In this document: positions 19,808 to 31,453 of the stretch, one piece after another
Layout: every line of letters begins with the position of its first letter
Position numbering within the stretch: the stretch's first letter is position 1
Source of the DNA: Labia minor
Taxonomy: Eukaryota; Arthropoda; Insecta; Dermaptera; Spongiphoridae
Reading direction: 5' to 3'
Length of the DNA: 64,000 nt
Assembly (NCBI GenBank): GCA_963082975.1
Contig: OY720346.1
Location: 43,067,296 to 43,131,295, forward strand
Made by a program: the position numbers and the translations under genes
The notes under the pieces: model-generated
What the model saw: the letters and a program-made list of their open reading frames with translations, nothing else
Told to the model about the DNA's origin: nothing
Databases searched by the model: none

Positions 19808-21046
19808 GTATGGGGAATAAGTTCGTGCGTTTTTTCTAAAGAGCTTTATTTAAACAAAGAACAATAATTATAACAACAAATTAATCAATTATGTATTTGA
19901 TGTTACTGTTTACCCCCTCCTTCACCTCTCGACCAATTTGTTGATGCTATTCCGCCCAAAATCACCTGGCCAAGTGTCGAAGAAGTTGGTGAGCCAGTTT
20001 TTGAGGTCATCTTCGCCGTCGAAGGTAACACCTCTCATTTGATTCGACATGGAGCGGGAAAGGTGATAATCGGTTGGCACAAGATCCTAAGAGCACGGTG
20101 TATGCTAAAGAACCTCACGTTCAAGCTTTTGAAGTGCGGTTTTGACGACTTGTGCGTTGTCATATAAAAAGATGACTTGGCCTTGTCGATCGGGTCTTTT
20201 CGATCGCATAACCTCATTTAAGCGGACTAATTGGACGCTGTAGTGCTCCTTGTTGACCGTGGCGTTCCTTCCAAGCATTTCCCATTGTAATTATGCCTTG
20301 TCAGTCCCACCAAATGCAGATCATGGTCTTTTTCGGGTGGAGATCTTGCTTGACTCTCGGTTTTGGCGAGTCTCCTGGGGCCACCCACTCCTTTCTTTGC
20401 TTTATATTGACGTACAGGCACAATTCTTATCACCCGAGACGATTCGGTACAAAAAGCGCTGTGTAAGACGGCGTGTTGCTCGATGGCGTATGAGGTGTTG
20501 AGCAGCGATTTGAAGCGATTTCTTTGTTGATTTCGTTAAGCTCGTGGGAGACCCAGGTTCTTAATTTTTCGCTAAATCCCACTGAATGAAGATAATTGAG
20601 GATCGTCTTATGATCGTAGTTCTTTTTTTCGGTCAATCCAAGACTTTTTCTCTTCAAAAACACTAATGCTCTTCATCGAATTCTGCAGGTCATTCGTGGC
20701 GAGGTTAAAATCGAAGTTTTAGAACTTGGCAAACCATTTTTGAGCTGCGTGTTTTCTTAAGACACCTTCTTCACCCAAGTTACATATGTCACGAGCGGCT
20801 TCAACTGCTTTTTGATTGCAATGACAAGCAATGAAATGTAGGTGTCGAAAATTCAGATTACCTCCTAAATATTCAATTTTTAACGTTGTAAAATAGGAAA
20901 AATTATAATTATATTAAAAAATAAATAACACAGTTTTGTAGAGTAGAAAAAGCACTTTCTAATGAATACAAACATTTTGCTAATTAACAAATAAATCACT
21001 TAAATAATGCTCTTTGAAAAAAACGAATTTATTTCCCAACCTAATA
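19808..21046 (-). pseudogene. mariner element with dead transposase
   Basis: About 1.24 kb, near the usual 1.3 kb of mariner. The ends are inverted (left GGGGAATAAGTTCGTGCG; right, reversed, GGGAAATAAATTCGTTTT), and both continue to AAAGAGC. The minus-strand transposase can be read in pieces: LNYLHSVGFSEKLRTWVSHE (20,520-20,600); QYKAKKGVGG; LHPKK-MICIWWD near 20,320; the HDNARPHTS region near 20,165 (SFYMTTHKSSKP in a shifted frame); and a C-terminal SNQMRGVTFDGEDDLKNW-like stretch near 20,010. Many frameshifts and stops. Related to mariner rather than Tc1 by the ICIWWD block. Confidence 0.85.
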
Positions 21047-21277
21047 TATAGAAAAAAGTTTTTTGAAAAAAACAATGAAAATTCTTTAAAACTTTTTGCC
21101 ATACATTTTACAAAAACGTCTGGCTCCTAGGCTGCCACCGACCACATTCCCCTCCTGATTGACAAATGAGGTATTAGAGGAGAGGCAAGTTTGTTGGGTA
21201 TATAAGTAAGAAACTTCATGTATTCTTGAGTTCGTATGGATTTCTGTCTGGATTCATGTATACATGAGTTCATATGG

Positions 21278-21390
21278 TGTGAATTTCAAAAAAATCGTTA
21301 AGTGGTTTAATATATGCCAAATACATTTATATATATACAATTTTTGCTAGTATAATAAGATATATAATAAGATAAGATATATATTCTTAA
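21278..21390 (+). repeat. Dispersed 3'-end repeat, copy 2
   Basis: Partner of 17,717-17,818: GTGTGAATTTCAAAAAAATC, GTTAAGTGGTTT, ATACAATTTTTGCTAGTATA and AAGATAAGATATAT. Confidence 0.55.
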
Positions 21391-21399
21391 TTCTACACA

Positions 21400-22030
21400 A
21401 CAATTTAAATGTTAACTCTTAGCATATGAAAATACTTTTTAATTTATTTGTTTTTTTATATACTCTTAAGTATCCTCTTTTGTCTTCTTGTGGATGCTTC
21501 TAATTGACTTTCACTTAGCATCCATCTTCTTTCTTTATCTCTTCTCTTCTCTCTCTCTCTCTCATCTTTCTCGCTGTCTCTATTTTGTTCTTGTCTTCAA
21601 CTAATTAAACTAATTAATTTCGAAACAAGCAGCTCTCCATTTTCTTAACACACCCATTCACTCCCTACTCTCCTCCTCTTTATCTCCCCAGTATTTCAAT
21701 TAGGTACTAAGTTTTAAAATTAGTATTCCTACTCTTTTTTTTTATATAATTATTAATATTTGAAATAATGAAAATTCAATTTTAAAATAATTATATCTTC
21801 TTTGCTATTGATTTTTGGAATTATAATATATTCTCATATATTTTTAATTCTAATTATTTCATTTATTAGAGAATTAAACAAGGTTAGAATGTAATTGAGG
21901 TAATGAAACGAAAATAATTATCGGATGGCTATTTCAAAATAATCCTGAAATATACATGGCAAATTATTTTATTAAACTTACTATATTAATTTATGGTGAA
22001 TTTGGTATAATTTTAGATTCCGTTTACGTG
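21400..22030. other. Pyrimidine-rich then AT-rich spacer
   Basis: 21,465-21,690 is C/T-rich on the plus strand with a (CT)n run at 21,546-21,564. The rest is AT-rich. No gene or repeat end supported. Confidence 0.5.
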
Positions 22031-22035
22031 TAACA

Positions 22036-22165
22036 TATAAATGTATAGTGACGGATTAAAGATAAATCCAGGCGGGCAATCTTCCGCTTGAAAAGTCATA
22101 TTGTCATTGCCCGACTCCAACGCCATTCTGTCGCTTATTTTTTCCGTCATTGTACATTTTAATTA
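22036..22165. repeat. Short inverted-repeat element
   Basis: AAATGTATAGTGACGGA at the left and its diverged complement TTCCGTCATTGTACATTT at the right, about 130 bases apart, around a balanced-composition core. Looks like a MITE; family unknown. Confidence 0.4.
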
Positions 22166-22254
22166 AAGTGAATTCAGTTAAGATTTAAGGACATCTAAAA
22201 AAGTTTAGAAATGTATTTATTAAAGCTTTTGTGGTTATTTTGATAATTATTAAG

Positions 22255-22480
22255 AGCATTTTTATTAAAATACCACATTGTTTGTATAAAATTATTTATT
22301 AAATTAAAATAACTGTACAACGTTTCGACTGCTTATTCTGCAGTCGTTTTCAAGCAACCGTACACTTGCTCCGATTCAAGCGGACTGACCCATGATGGGA
22401 CACGTCACCTCTTATATAGGCAGTGATATTGGCGCCAATTTTTGGCTCCAATTTTCTCCCGCAAATTTTTAATATCACCA
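22255..22480 (-). mobile_element. Penelope-like element end
   Basis: On the minus strand: CTTGAAAACGACTGCAGAAT, AAGCAGTCGAAACGTTGTAC, then AATAAATAATTTTATACAAA and CAATGTGGTATTTTAATAAA. The GACTGC/GCAGTC hairpin followed by GAAACGTTG is a recurring terminal motif of Penelope-like retroelements, in which a hammerhead-ribozyme fold is known. The same layout occurs at 41.8 kb. No coding part remains. Confidence 0.5.
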
Positions 22481-22739
22481 TGAAGTCAGCAGCCATGGTC
22501 AAAGCAAGCGTTTACAATTAAGAAGTATGACAGTGCATTATGTCTTTACAATAAAGAGAGTAAATTATTTCTATAATCAAGATATATATATATATATAGA
22601 CACTAGATTAATTATATAACATTCAATCTGACAAATTTTACTCATTCAACACTATGTTCCACATCTTTTATTAAGTCTATATCCATCCTCTTTATTAATA
22701 TTGTTGGGATGATTATTAATTTCTATAGATTCTTATATT

Positions 22740-23062
22740 TTTCTTTCCCACCAAGTGCATAATTTCCGTGTACCAAATTTTATTATTTTAGCTCAAACGT
22801 TTTTGCGTAATCTTGACTACATACATCAACTGACCACAAAAATAAATACCTATATATGTTTGATAATTTTTCACCTGATTAAAAATTGTATAAAACTGCT
22901 ATATATAGAATTTCAGCTTAATGAGGCAAATCACGCGCTTGTTTAATAAATATTATTTATTAATTTTAATTTAGAATTACTTAAATTAAATTTAAATTAT
23001 AATATAATTCAAATTCAAATTTGCGAGCTTGTTGAATGTAGACACTCCAGATCTTATTATAT
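22740..23062. repeat. Two-part repeat, L half, internally inverted
   Basis: 22,745-22,830 matches the L half in plus orientation (GTACCAAATTT..., TTAGCTCAAACG, CGTAATCTTGACTAC). 22,853-23,055 matches the same half in minus orientation (TATATGTTTGATAATTTTTC, TAAAACTGCTATATATAGAA, ...GTAGACACTCCAG). A rearranged copy. Confidence 0.6.
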
Positions 23063-23079
23063 ATTATATATATGTATAT

Positions 23080-24190
23080 AATATAAGTAATTGAAAAAAT
23101 AATTATCTATTTAAAAATTTATTATTAATTTTGATGATTAATTAAATTAATATTTTCTTATTCTGTTCTATTTGATTATATTAGAATTTTTTTTAATTAA
23201 TGGATTAAATAAACCAAGAATTATATATATATATATATATATTTGATGGTTGGTTTTGATTTATAAACATGAGGCTTGTTTGTTGGTTGACTGACTGTTT
23301 GTGTATATTTTTTATACCCTTTCTTTAAATCCCATTGGGGGAAAATATCCCATCGCGAATGCTGTCATCGATATGCCACCCCCGTAAGCAAATATAAAAC
23401 AAAAAAATAATTCTTTTTTAGATTTATATTTTTCTCACTCTCTCTCTCTCTCTCTCTCTCCCAATGATAAACCTTTAACACAGGATAGACCAGATTGTCC
23501 AATATATATATATATATATTTACAATTCATGATTTTTTACAGAAAGCAAATCATACTTGCAACATTCTTGGCATTCTATATTATGAATATTTTTAGTTTC
23601 ATTTACTTATACATCTATGTATAAATATTATTATATTATAGAATATGTAGAAATTATAAAATTTCACTGAAAGCATGTGTGTGAGTAGTGTCGACAATTT
23701 TTGATCCCACTTTATTTGTCTGTTTAAATGAAATTTGATACTTAAATTTTAATTTATTCACAATTACCCAAATAACTCTAAATGTTTACTATTTTCGTTG
23801 ATAATATTGAAATTACATTAATTAAATGTCAAATATACTAAAAAAAAATCGTTAGTTTTTGAGAATTTTGAGAAAAATTTATAATGAAAATAATAACGTG
23901 CAAAACGGTGATAGCTTTGATAATAGATTGGAAGGTCTGTGATTTGTGTATTTACAAGGTCATTTACTAAACTAAATTTTAAGTTAACTTATAATATGTA
24001 ATCTTTTTTTCAATTTATTATATATTGCAAAATTATTTATTGTTATGTAACATTGCAGATTATAACACAGTTTACAAATAAAAATAAAAGGTTCTATCTA
24101 ATTTAATCTCATTTTTTTAAATATATCCTTTTCTATAGTTAATCACCCATACTGTATCAATTACTTTTACATTTGATACCCTACTCTTAG
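23080..24190. other. AT-rich spacer with microsatellites
   Basis: Contains (AT)n at 23,222-23,242, (CT)n at about 23,438-23,461 and a second (AT)n near 23,501. No gene supported. Confidence 0.5.
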
Positions 24191-24193
24191 TTT

Positions 24194-26123
24194 TTACCGG
24201 CCGACGATAGTAAGGGAGGTATTGTTTTCACACCAAATTTCACATATGGAGATTTTTACATATCTCCAGCATGATGTCTGTCCGTCCGTCGGACTAGATG
24301 TGTACAGCTTGAACGGCTCAACGGATTTCGATGAAATTTACTATATTTACTTAATGCATCAGTATGATGAATTGATCAACTTTTGGTGCAAATCCGGAAA
24401 CCGGAAGTGGTAGTATTAGCGATCGACGATAGGAAGGTAAGGGTTATTTTCGCACCAAATTTCACATAAGGAGATTTTTTACATATCACCACGAATCATG
24501 CACTTTGTATTGGTTTTATTCTCGAGAAAAATCATTTTTATTAGTTTTTTTCTTAATTTAAAATTATATGACGTCATCCAGCCATTCATGACGTCACAGC
24601 CTAGTCTGTACAGCTTGAACGGCTCAACGGATTTTGATGAAATTTGGTATATTTTTTTTCTTAATGCATCAGTATGATGAATTGATCAACTTTTGGTGCA
24701 AATCCGGAAACCAAAAGTGGTAGTATTAGCGATCGACGATAGGAAGGGAAGGGTTATTTTCACACCAAATTTCACATGAGGAGATTTCTTACATATCACC
24801 ACGAATCATGCACTTTGTGGTGGTTTTATTCTCGAGAAAAATCATCTAGTTAGTTATATCATATTAGTTTTTTTCTTAATTTAAAATTATATGACGTCAT
24901 CCAGCAATTCATGACGTCACAGCCTGGTCTTATATATTATAAATAAAATAAAATTAAAAATATTTATGTTCTATCCATATCTGTTTTTTATTACATTAAT
25001 AGATATAATTAAAATTATTTGAAATTGTTTCTGTAGCTGGAAATTAATTTATTTCAAACCGTCGCACAGTGGTATGAAACGCCAAAAAAGCTGGCCAAAA
25101 ATCGAAAATTGAAAATTTTTTTTTTTGCATGTCGTTTATGGTATTTTGTTGAAGACATATTTATGTACGAAAAGCTGAAAATGTAGAGCACTACCATGAC
25201 TCTACGAGTTTTCCGAACATCTCAAAGTCAGCTGTTTTTACTTTCTCCCGAGATTTCCCAAAACGTCTGAAATTCGAGCTCAGTCAAAATTGGTGTTTCG
25301 TTTCATAGAAAAGTTTCATTTGCAACTTGCGACATGGAAACTGTTGCTGGAGGTACGTACATGGACTTTTTTATTTTGTTTGCTAGAAATGCATGTATTA
25401 TTTTGATATTGGCTGATTTAAACCGCTTGTGTCAGAAAATATAACGTGACGAAAAACTTTTCAAAAAACATTCCGCATTTTTTACATTGGTGACCATTGG
25501 TGACAATCTCATTTGAATCATAAAGATAAAGGTCTATAGATAAAGAATCATGAAGAAAAAATTGCTCCTTTTTGCCCCATTTGTTCCTATGAATTTTTTT
25601 CCGAGCGCGCGAACGTCAACAGACTAGGGCCTATGGGACCCAAGGTACCTGCAGGTTAGCGCGATTAATATCTCGTTAAGGTGCACCTGTCACTTTTCAA
25701 AAGAAGGAAAGATATTTGAAGTAAAATCAATGTAACAGCTCACCTTTTCTCGAATTCCGTCGCCTATTTTAGATGCATAATATAGTTGTTCTCCTTTTTC
25801 TCTGCATGACGTCATTTTTTGAAAAATCAACACATCATTTGAAATTTATCATTTTTTTTCGTACAATCTAACTTCAATTTCGAAATTTTCGGCTCAAAAA
25901 ATCCCAGAGAACATACAATTGCGAATCTGACGTTACTTTTCTAAAAATCTGTCCGCCATTTTGAATTCGCCATTTTTTTTTTTCAAATTTAAATTTCCTG
26001 ACTCTCAAAACTATTGCCTACAAAATTTCAAGCTGTTTCACCAACATCTTCATTTTTGGCCAGCTATTTGGGCGTTTCAGACCACTGTGCGTCGGTCGGT
26101 TCGGACCACAGGTCAACTTATTT
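24194..26123 (-). repeat. Two-part repeat, R half with three modules
   Basis: Reverse copy split by the Transib-like element (25,065-26,089). It carries three copies of the hairpin module (near 24,200, 24,425 and 24,735) and two tails with paired TGACGTCA sites (near 24,570 and 24,892). Other copies have two modules and one tail, so about 310 bases were duplicated inside this one. Confidence 0.75.
25065..26089. mobile_element. Transib-like non-autonomous transposon
   Basis: 1,025 bases bounded by terminal inverted repeats: left CACAGTGGTATGAAACGCC, right (reversed) CACAGTGGTCTGAAACGCC, both continuing to AGCTGGCCAAAAAT, about 38 bases with a few mismatches. It is flanked on each side by CGTCG, while undisturbed repeat copies have a single CGTCGGTCGG at that point, so CGTCG is a 5-bp target duplication. 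Transib elements start with CAC, duplicate 5 bp and prefer CGNCG-type targets; the first seven bases equal the V(D)J heptamer CACAGTG. No transposase frame is intact. METVAGGTYMDFF at 25,334 just before a GTACGT could be a relic start. Confidence 0.8.
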
Positions 26124-26126
26124 TTT

Positions 26127-26397
26127 TTTACTTTTTAATGAAATTTTTAAAAAATAGGTATGGTTTCATAAAATATGTAATTTTATTTTATTTTCAGTGG
26201 TGCCATTCGAAATTAATTTCCTCTCTTGCCTTTATGTTCAAATTATGTGTATGAATATTGATTGTGATTACGATTATTGTTTTCATTCTATTGGGATCTT
26301 AGTTAATATTGTTCAATAAAGTCCATATTTGTGCAAACCTTGTTGCATTATATATTACATTAAAGATTTTAAGATAGCTATATATATAGTAAATTAG
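26127..26397. other. AT-rich spacer
   Basis: Between two copies of the two-part repeat; nothing recognisable. Confidence 0.4.
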
Positions 26398-26847
26398 CTG
26401 GAGTGTCTCCACTCGACTATCTCGCAATTTGAATTGGATTAAATAACATAATATATTATATTTAAATTAAATTTAATTAATTATAAATTATAAATAATAA
26501 ATATTAAACCAGCGCATGTTTGGCTTTTTATTGATGGCACCATGGCACGTGTTGGCGCGTGAGATTTGCAGTGTTAAAAAATTAATTCTGGTACTTTCAG
26601 CAATTCAATCAAGCTGAAATTCTATATATAGCAGTTTTATACAATTATTAATCATGTGAAAAATTATCAAACATATATTTTTATTTTTACGGTCACTTTA
26701 GAGGAATAAAAATCAAAACATTGTAGGTAATGACCCTCTTCCGGTTGAGCTACATTTCTCAAAAGTTGATAGAAAACTATGAATTTTGAATAATGTCCAT
26801 GTACCAAATTTCATCATTCTAGCTCAAACCGTTTTTGCGTAATCTTG

Positions 26848-26884
<37 letters not shown>

Positions 26885-27682
26885 ACACACACAGACATTT
26901 TTCTCAACCTTAGTGAAAATGATTCAGGAACCTTCAAAACGTATAAAAACATCAAAATCTCAACATCGAAAATTTTCATGATCGCAATACTATCTCTGGC
27001 GAGATAGTAAATAAGTTGACCTGTGGCCAGGTCCGAACCGACCGACGGTTTAAAATAAATTAATTTCCAGCTACAGAAACAATTTCAAATAATTTTAATA
27101 TATCTATTAATGTAATAAAAATCAGATATGGATATAACATAAATATTTTTAATTTTATTTTATTTATAATATATAGCTGAAGTAGCCGGCGTTGCCGGCG
27201 TTACCCGAGGCTGTGACGTCATATAATTTTAAATTAAGAAAAACATAATGAAGATGATTTTTCCCGAGGATAAAACCAATACATTCGTGGTGATATGTAA
27301 AAAAATCTCCTTATGTGAAATTTGGTGCGAAAATAACCCTTCCCTTCTTATCGTCGATCGCTAATACTACCACTTCCGGTTTCCGGATTTGCATCAAAAG
27401 TTGATCAATTCATCCCACTGATGCATTAAGTAAATATACCAAATTTCATCAAAATCCGTTAAGCCGTTCAGGCTGTACACATCTATACGGACGGACAGAC
27501 GGACAGATGGACGGACAGACGGACGGACGGACGGACAGACGGACAGACGGACGGACAGACATCATGCTAAAAATACTTTTTTCTGTTAAGAAAATGCATG
27601 ATTCGTGGAGATATGTAAAAATCTCCACATGTGAAATTTGGTGTGAAAACAATACCTCCCTTACTATCGTCGGTCGGTAAAA
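26398..27682 (+). repeat. Two-part repeat, complete L+R composite
   Basis: L half 26,398-27,011: begins CTGGAGTGTCTCCACTCGAC, carries (CA)n at 26,850-26,892 and ends in the perfect hairpin CTATCTC-TGGC-GAGATAG. Seven bases later R starts with GTTGACCTGTGGCCAGG and runs to CGTCGGTCGGTAAAAA. R has a long GGAC/GACA microsatellite at 27,488-27,560. The junction is the same in the 61-62 kb copy, so the two halves move as one element. Non-coding. Confidence 0.85.
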
Positions 27683-27689
27683 ATGGTAT

Positions 27690-30006
27690 AAAGAATATTA
27701 ATAACGAGATTTCTACCATAAACACACTCATATGTCAGTGGGAAAAACACAATTTTTTGGGATAAGAATGACTTGAAAAGTGGAGATCTGTCAAAAACTA
27801 TATATCGGTAGTGAATTTGGTTAACGATATCTTTACTCTCAAAAAACTTTAAAAAAATTTCGATTTAAATGTTTTCTATTTAATTTTATTGTATAATATT
27901 ATTATTAAAATTAATTTATTTATAATATATTATATATTGTTATATGAATTATACAATTGAGTTTAGTTAAATTTTTTTACATTTTACTCATTTAGAGTCC
28001 TTCCCCCCACCATCACTATTTATATTCACTTCAGATTGAAATTACATAGTATATATCTACATAGGTATATTATTATCATAATGTATTATTAATATTATTA
28101 TTATTATTCATATACCTAAATTTATATAAACAATATATTGGAAGTGAAAAGGAAAGTAAACTAAAAGTGACATTTATTTATTTATTCGTGAGCAAGAAAA
28201 TAAAATGAATTGTATGGCAATTTTGTGCAAATGTTACCCTCCATCAGTTGTCCCTCCCCACCTACTGCCACCCTCCTCCCATATGTCTATTTGTTCATTT
28301 ATCGTTGCACCAGACTGTCGCTAACGATCTTTTCATTTCCCTTTGGAGAAACTCTTGCACAAATTTATAAGTATACCTAATATAACTAATATATCTTATA
28401 TATATATATATCATTAAATATGTATGTACTTGAGAAGAAAAATATACTCGATATAAACTGTTTTTAAGATATTATTAAATTAATTTAATTAGTTGTAATT
28501 AATTGTTTATGAAATTATATATATATATATATATATATATAACTAATTTTTTGATGTAATCTCAATTATTTTATTTTTAAATGATTTTATTTTTTTGTCG
28601 ATTAATTAAATAGCATATGTCTGTTTTTTGTTTTTGTTGTAATCCTAAGAGACGGGTTAGTAAGGGGAAATGGTGCAAAAGACGGCTGCTTTTAGTCGTT
28701 AATCGGACAAATCTCTTAGGAAGAGCACGTCTACTTGAATCGGGTTGTTATTGTTTTATTCTTTTCTTGGGGTTTTTGAAATGTCAATAATATTCACCTT
28801 TATTTTATTTTTTTAATCAATATGAAATGCATTTGACTGTTTTACATTCATATCAATTTGACAAGTGAAAAAAGTAATATTCATATATAGGTGTAATAAT
28901 ATACTCGTAACTTTGATTTTTCAAAATAATTGAACGCTTTAATTCATTTGGAAAGTGAAATATAGAAATGAAATTACAATACATGAAATTCAATATTTTT
29001 TTTTAAAAATAAATGTTATGAAAAAAGTCTTAATCATAATAATCGTCATATTAATAGAAAGAGATTATATTATATTTATTAAATCAACTTTTATTTAATT
29101 TGTTAAAAGTATAAAAAAATTTCAAATAAAATATAAACGATTGGTATGACATATCGAATCTGGGCTTTCAAATTTCAAGTTACAAATTTTCCAAATTTTT
29201 AAAAACCCGCTAGTATTTTTGTTATACATTACATTTATATTATAAATATTATATTTGATTGGTATTAGGTATATAGATTTGATTTTTGATTTAAAATAAA
29301 TAAGAGTGTTTATATTCTGTTTACAGTAACTATATATTTTTTTCAATAGAATATTTTTAGTTTTGAAAAAAACAAAATATAATTATTAGTATTTGCTCAT
29401 GGAACTGTTTTGACATCGAGAGCCAACATGCGACTCGCAATTTTAATAATCTTGTACTAAAAAACTACTACTAGGTTCAAAAGAGCGTAGTTAGATGAGA
29501 AGATAAACAACCGATTGAAAAACGACAAGGAAAATGAGGAAATTTGGAGAGAATATAAGTTGGATGGAGAGAGATAGCTCACACACAGGATGTTGATATG
29601 ATGATAGAAACGTTTGGAGGAATATAGTTATATTTTTTAAAATTGTTCTATTTTTCTATTTACTCTATCTCTATATGAAATATATTTCTATTCTTATATA
29701 TATATAAATTATATTTATAGCTTCTTTGAACCTTAGTATATATAGTTTACGATAGAGGGCTTATATTAATTGTTTATTAATTATTAATGTAAGATAAACA
29801 GTACGTTTATATTTTGATTGTGTTTATAATATTCTATAAATAACGTGTAATTTAATTATTCTTTTAGATATGTATTATTTAAATGTTTAAATATTCTAAT
29901 AATTATATAATAATTGTAAATATTCTTTTAGAATTAATAAAATCACAATAAAACTGAAGAAAACTTTCTCTCATTGAAAGCCACCTTACATATATCTATA
30001 CACCTA
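27690..30006. other. AT-rich intergenic stretch
   Basis: No gene supported. Islands of balanced sequence at 28,225-28,365 and 28,640-28,740 are not open in any convincing frame. (AT)n at 28,517-28,541. Short frames at 29,122-29,346 are composition effects. Confidence 0.5.
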
Positions 30007-30218
30007 TGTAGGAATGTGTAATTAGTTAATTGAATAAAAACACAACTCATTAAATAGGAACGCAATATTGTATTAAATAAAGAATACAGAAAATGATAGG
30101 AAAATAGCTAGACTTGCGGCTTGAGTTTGTTTACATCGTCGGCAAAGGAATCGCTGTGTCGCTAGATGCGATGTATATCATATGGTCGGTGGAGTTGGCG
30201 GCTTAACTCAATCCTACA
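30007..30218 (-). repeat. 3' LTR of the gypsy-type element
   Basis: 212 bases, TGTAGGA ... TCCTACA. It contains GAATAAAAACACAACTC and AATAAAGAATACAGAAAATG, shared with the right-hand LTR. Confidence 0.8.
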
Positions 30219-31094
30219 TCTCGGCCGTCCTGCAGGATATCCGCCCCGGACATCCCCGAAGTCGCGATCATTCAGCTTAGTCGGTTTCCCTAATGTCAGG
30301 ACCCGGGATGTCGTCTGTGTTCTCGGTGTCATCATCTTGAACGTCATCGTTATTGTCATTGTCATCGCCATCGTCATTGTCATATTCGATGAATCTTCAT
30401 ATACTCAGCAGAGGTTGTCGTATATCGTGGACCGTCGCTGGAGCCTTCGTTGTCGACATCGTATGCGTCGTTACCTTTCTCAGCTACAATTCGATATGGA
30501 GCCAGAAACTCGGACCTAAACTTAAGGCCTGGATCTCTCTGCGTGCTCTTTATCGCAACCAGATCTCAAAACTGAAACTTCTTGGCTTTTTTTTTTCTTT
30601 TGTATGTTTTCTTGTTCTCTTCATGACTTTCTCAATTTGCTTATTCGCGTTCATGTGGTCTTCTCTTGATTCTGCAAATTGTTTGGCATTTTCTTCCTCC
30701 AGTACGTTGATTATTTGCAGATCTACTTCATCTCTCATTTTCGTTCCGATGAGTTATTCAAATGGTGTCATATTTATACTTCCCTGATATGTTGAGTTCA
30801 ACACTCTTTGAACTTAACTAACATTTGTATACCATTTATTTGGTTCGTTTGATGAAAGTTTGGATAAAACGTTGAGAATAATTCTATTTAAGCGTTCAAC
30901 TTGCCCGGGTAAACTTGTAGTTATCTTTATATGCTTAATGTTTTCATTTAAACAATAATCTTCGAATTCACTCGAAGTGAACGCCTTTCCACCATTCTAT
31001 TGCTCTTTTAATAAAAACAATACCACCTTAGGAATCCATTTTGTATGGCTGGCGTTGGTCAGTCTTGATGTTGATTTTGAACTTTTATCCTGGG

Positions 31095-31232
31095 CCCTAC
31101 TGTCCAAACCAACTATAAAGAGACCTCTTGGCAGACCTCCATAAAGATGGATTGACAGTTGGAAAGACTCCGGGGAAGAATCTGGAAATCAACAGGAGAA
31201 ATCCTAGTACAAGAAGAAGAAGAAGAAGAAGA
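31095..31232 (+). pseudogene. LINE tail inside the LTR element
   Basis: Plus-strand TIKRPLGRPP-RWIDSWKDSG (one stop at the dash) is the LINE C-terminal GRPP.RW motif. It is followed by EESGNQQEK and a run of AAG triplets (31,210-31,231), a typical simple-repeat LINE tail. Opposite strand to the host LTR element, so it probably inserted later. Confidence 0.6.
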
Positions 31233-31254
31233 TCCTGGGACGAGCCTCCAAAGT

Positions 31255-31453
31255 TGTAGGAATGTAATTAGTTAATTGAATAAAAACACAACTCGTTAAA
31301 TAGGAACGCAATATATTAAATAAAGAATACAGAAAATGATAGGAAAATAGATAGTCTTGCGGTTTGAATTTGAATCGCTAGGGGCGTCGCATCAGCCTAA
31401 ATGCGATCTATATCAAATGGACGGTGGTGTTGGCGGGTTAACTCAATCCTACA
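31255..31453 (-). repeat. 5' LTR of the gypsy-type element
   Basis: 199 bases matching 30,007-30,218 with small deletions. Followed on its inner side (to the left, minus strand) by the primer-binding-like TGGAGGCTCGTCC. Confidence 0.8.

Larger units (their letters stand above)
30007..31453 (-). mobile_element. Decayed Ty3/gypsy-type LTR retrotransposon
   Basis: Two direct repeats, 30,007-30,218 and 31,255-31,453, each start TGTAGGA and end TCCTACA, the TG...CA form of LTRs, and are about 90 percent alike by eye. Coding is on the minus strand, so the 5' LTR is on the right. Next to it, minus-strand TTTGGAGGCTCGTCCCAGGA looks like a tRNA primer-binding site. Integrase remains: AFTSSEFEDYCLNENIKHIK, ITTSLPGQVERLNRIIL, where the catalytic-E helix GQVER is kept. 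Then KMRDEVDLQIINVLEEENAK and a basic tail at 30,550-30,740. Gag, protease and RT are absent. No target duplication is visible. Confidence 0.8.

Noticed and set aside
30166-30519. Plus-strand open frames over the LTR element
   Set aside because: Antisense shadow of the decayed gypsy-type element; integrase reads on the minus strand.
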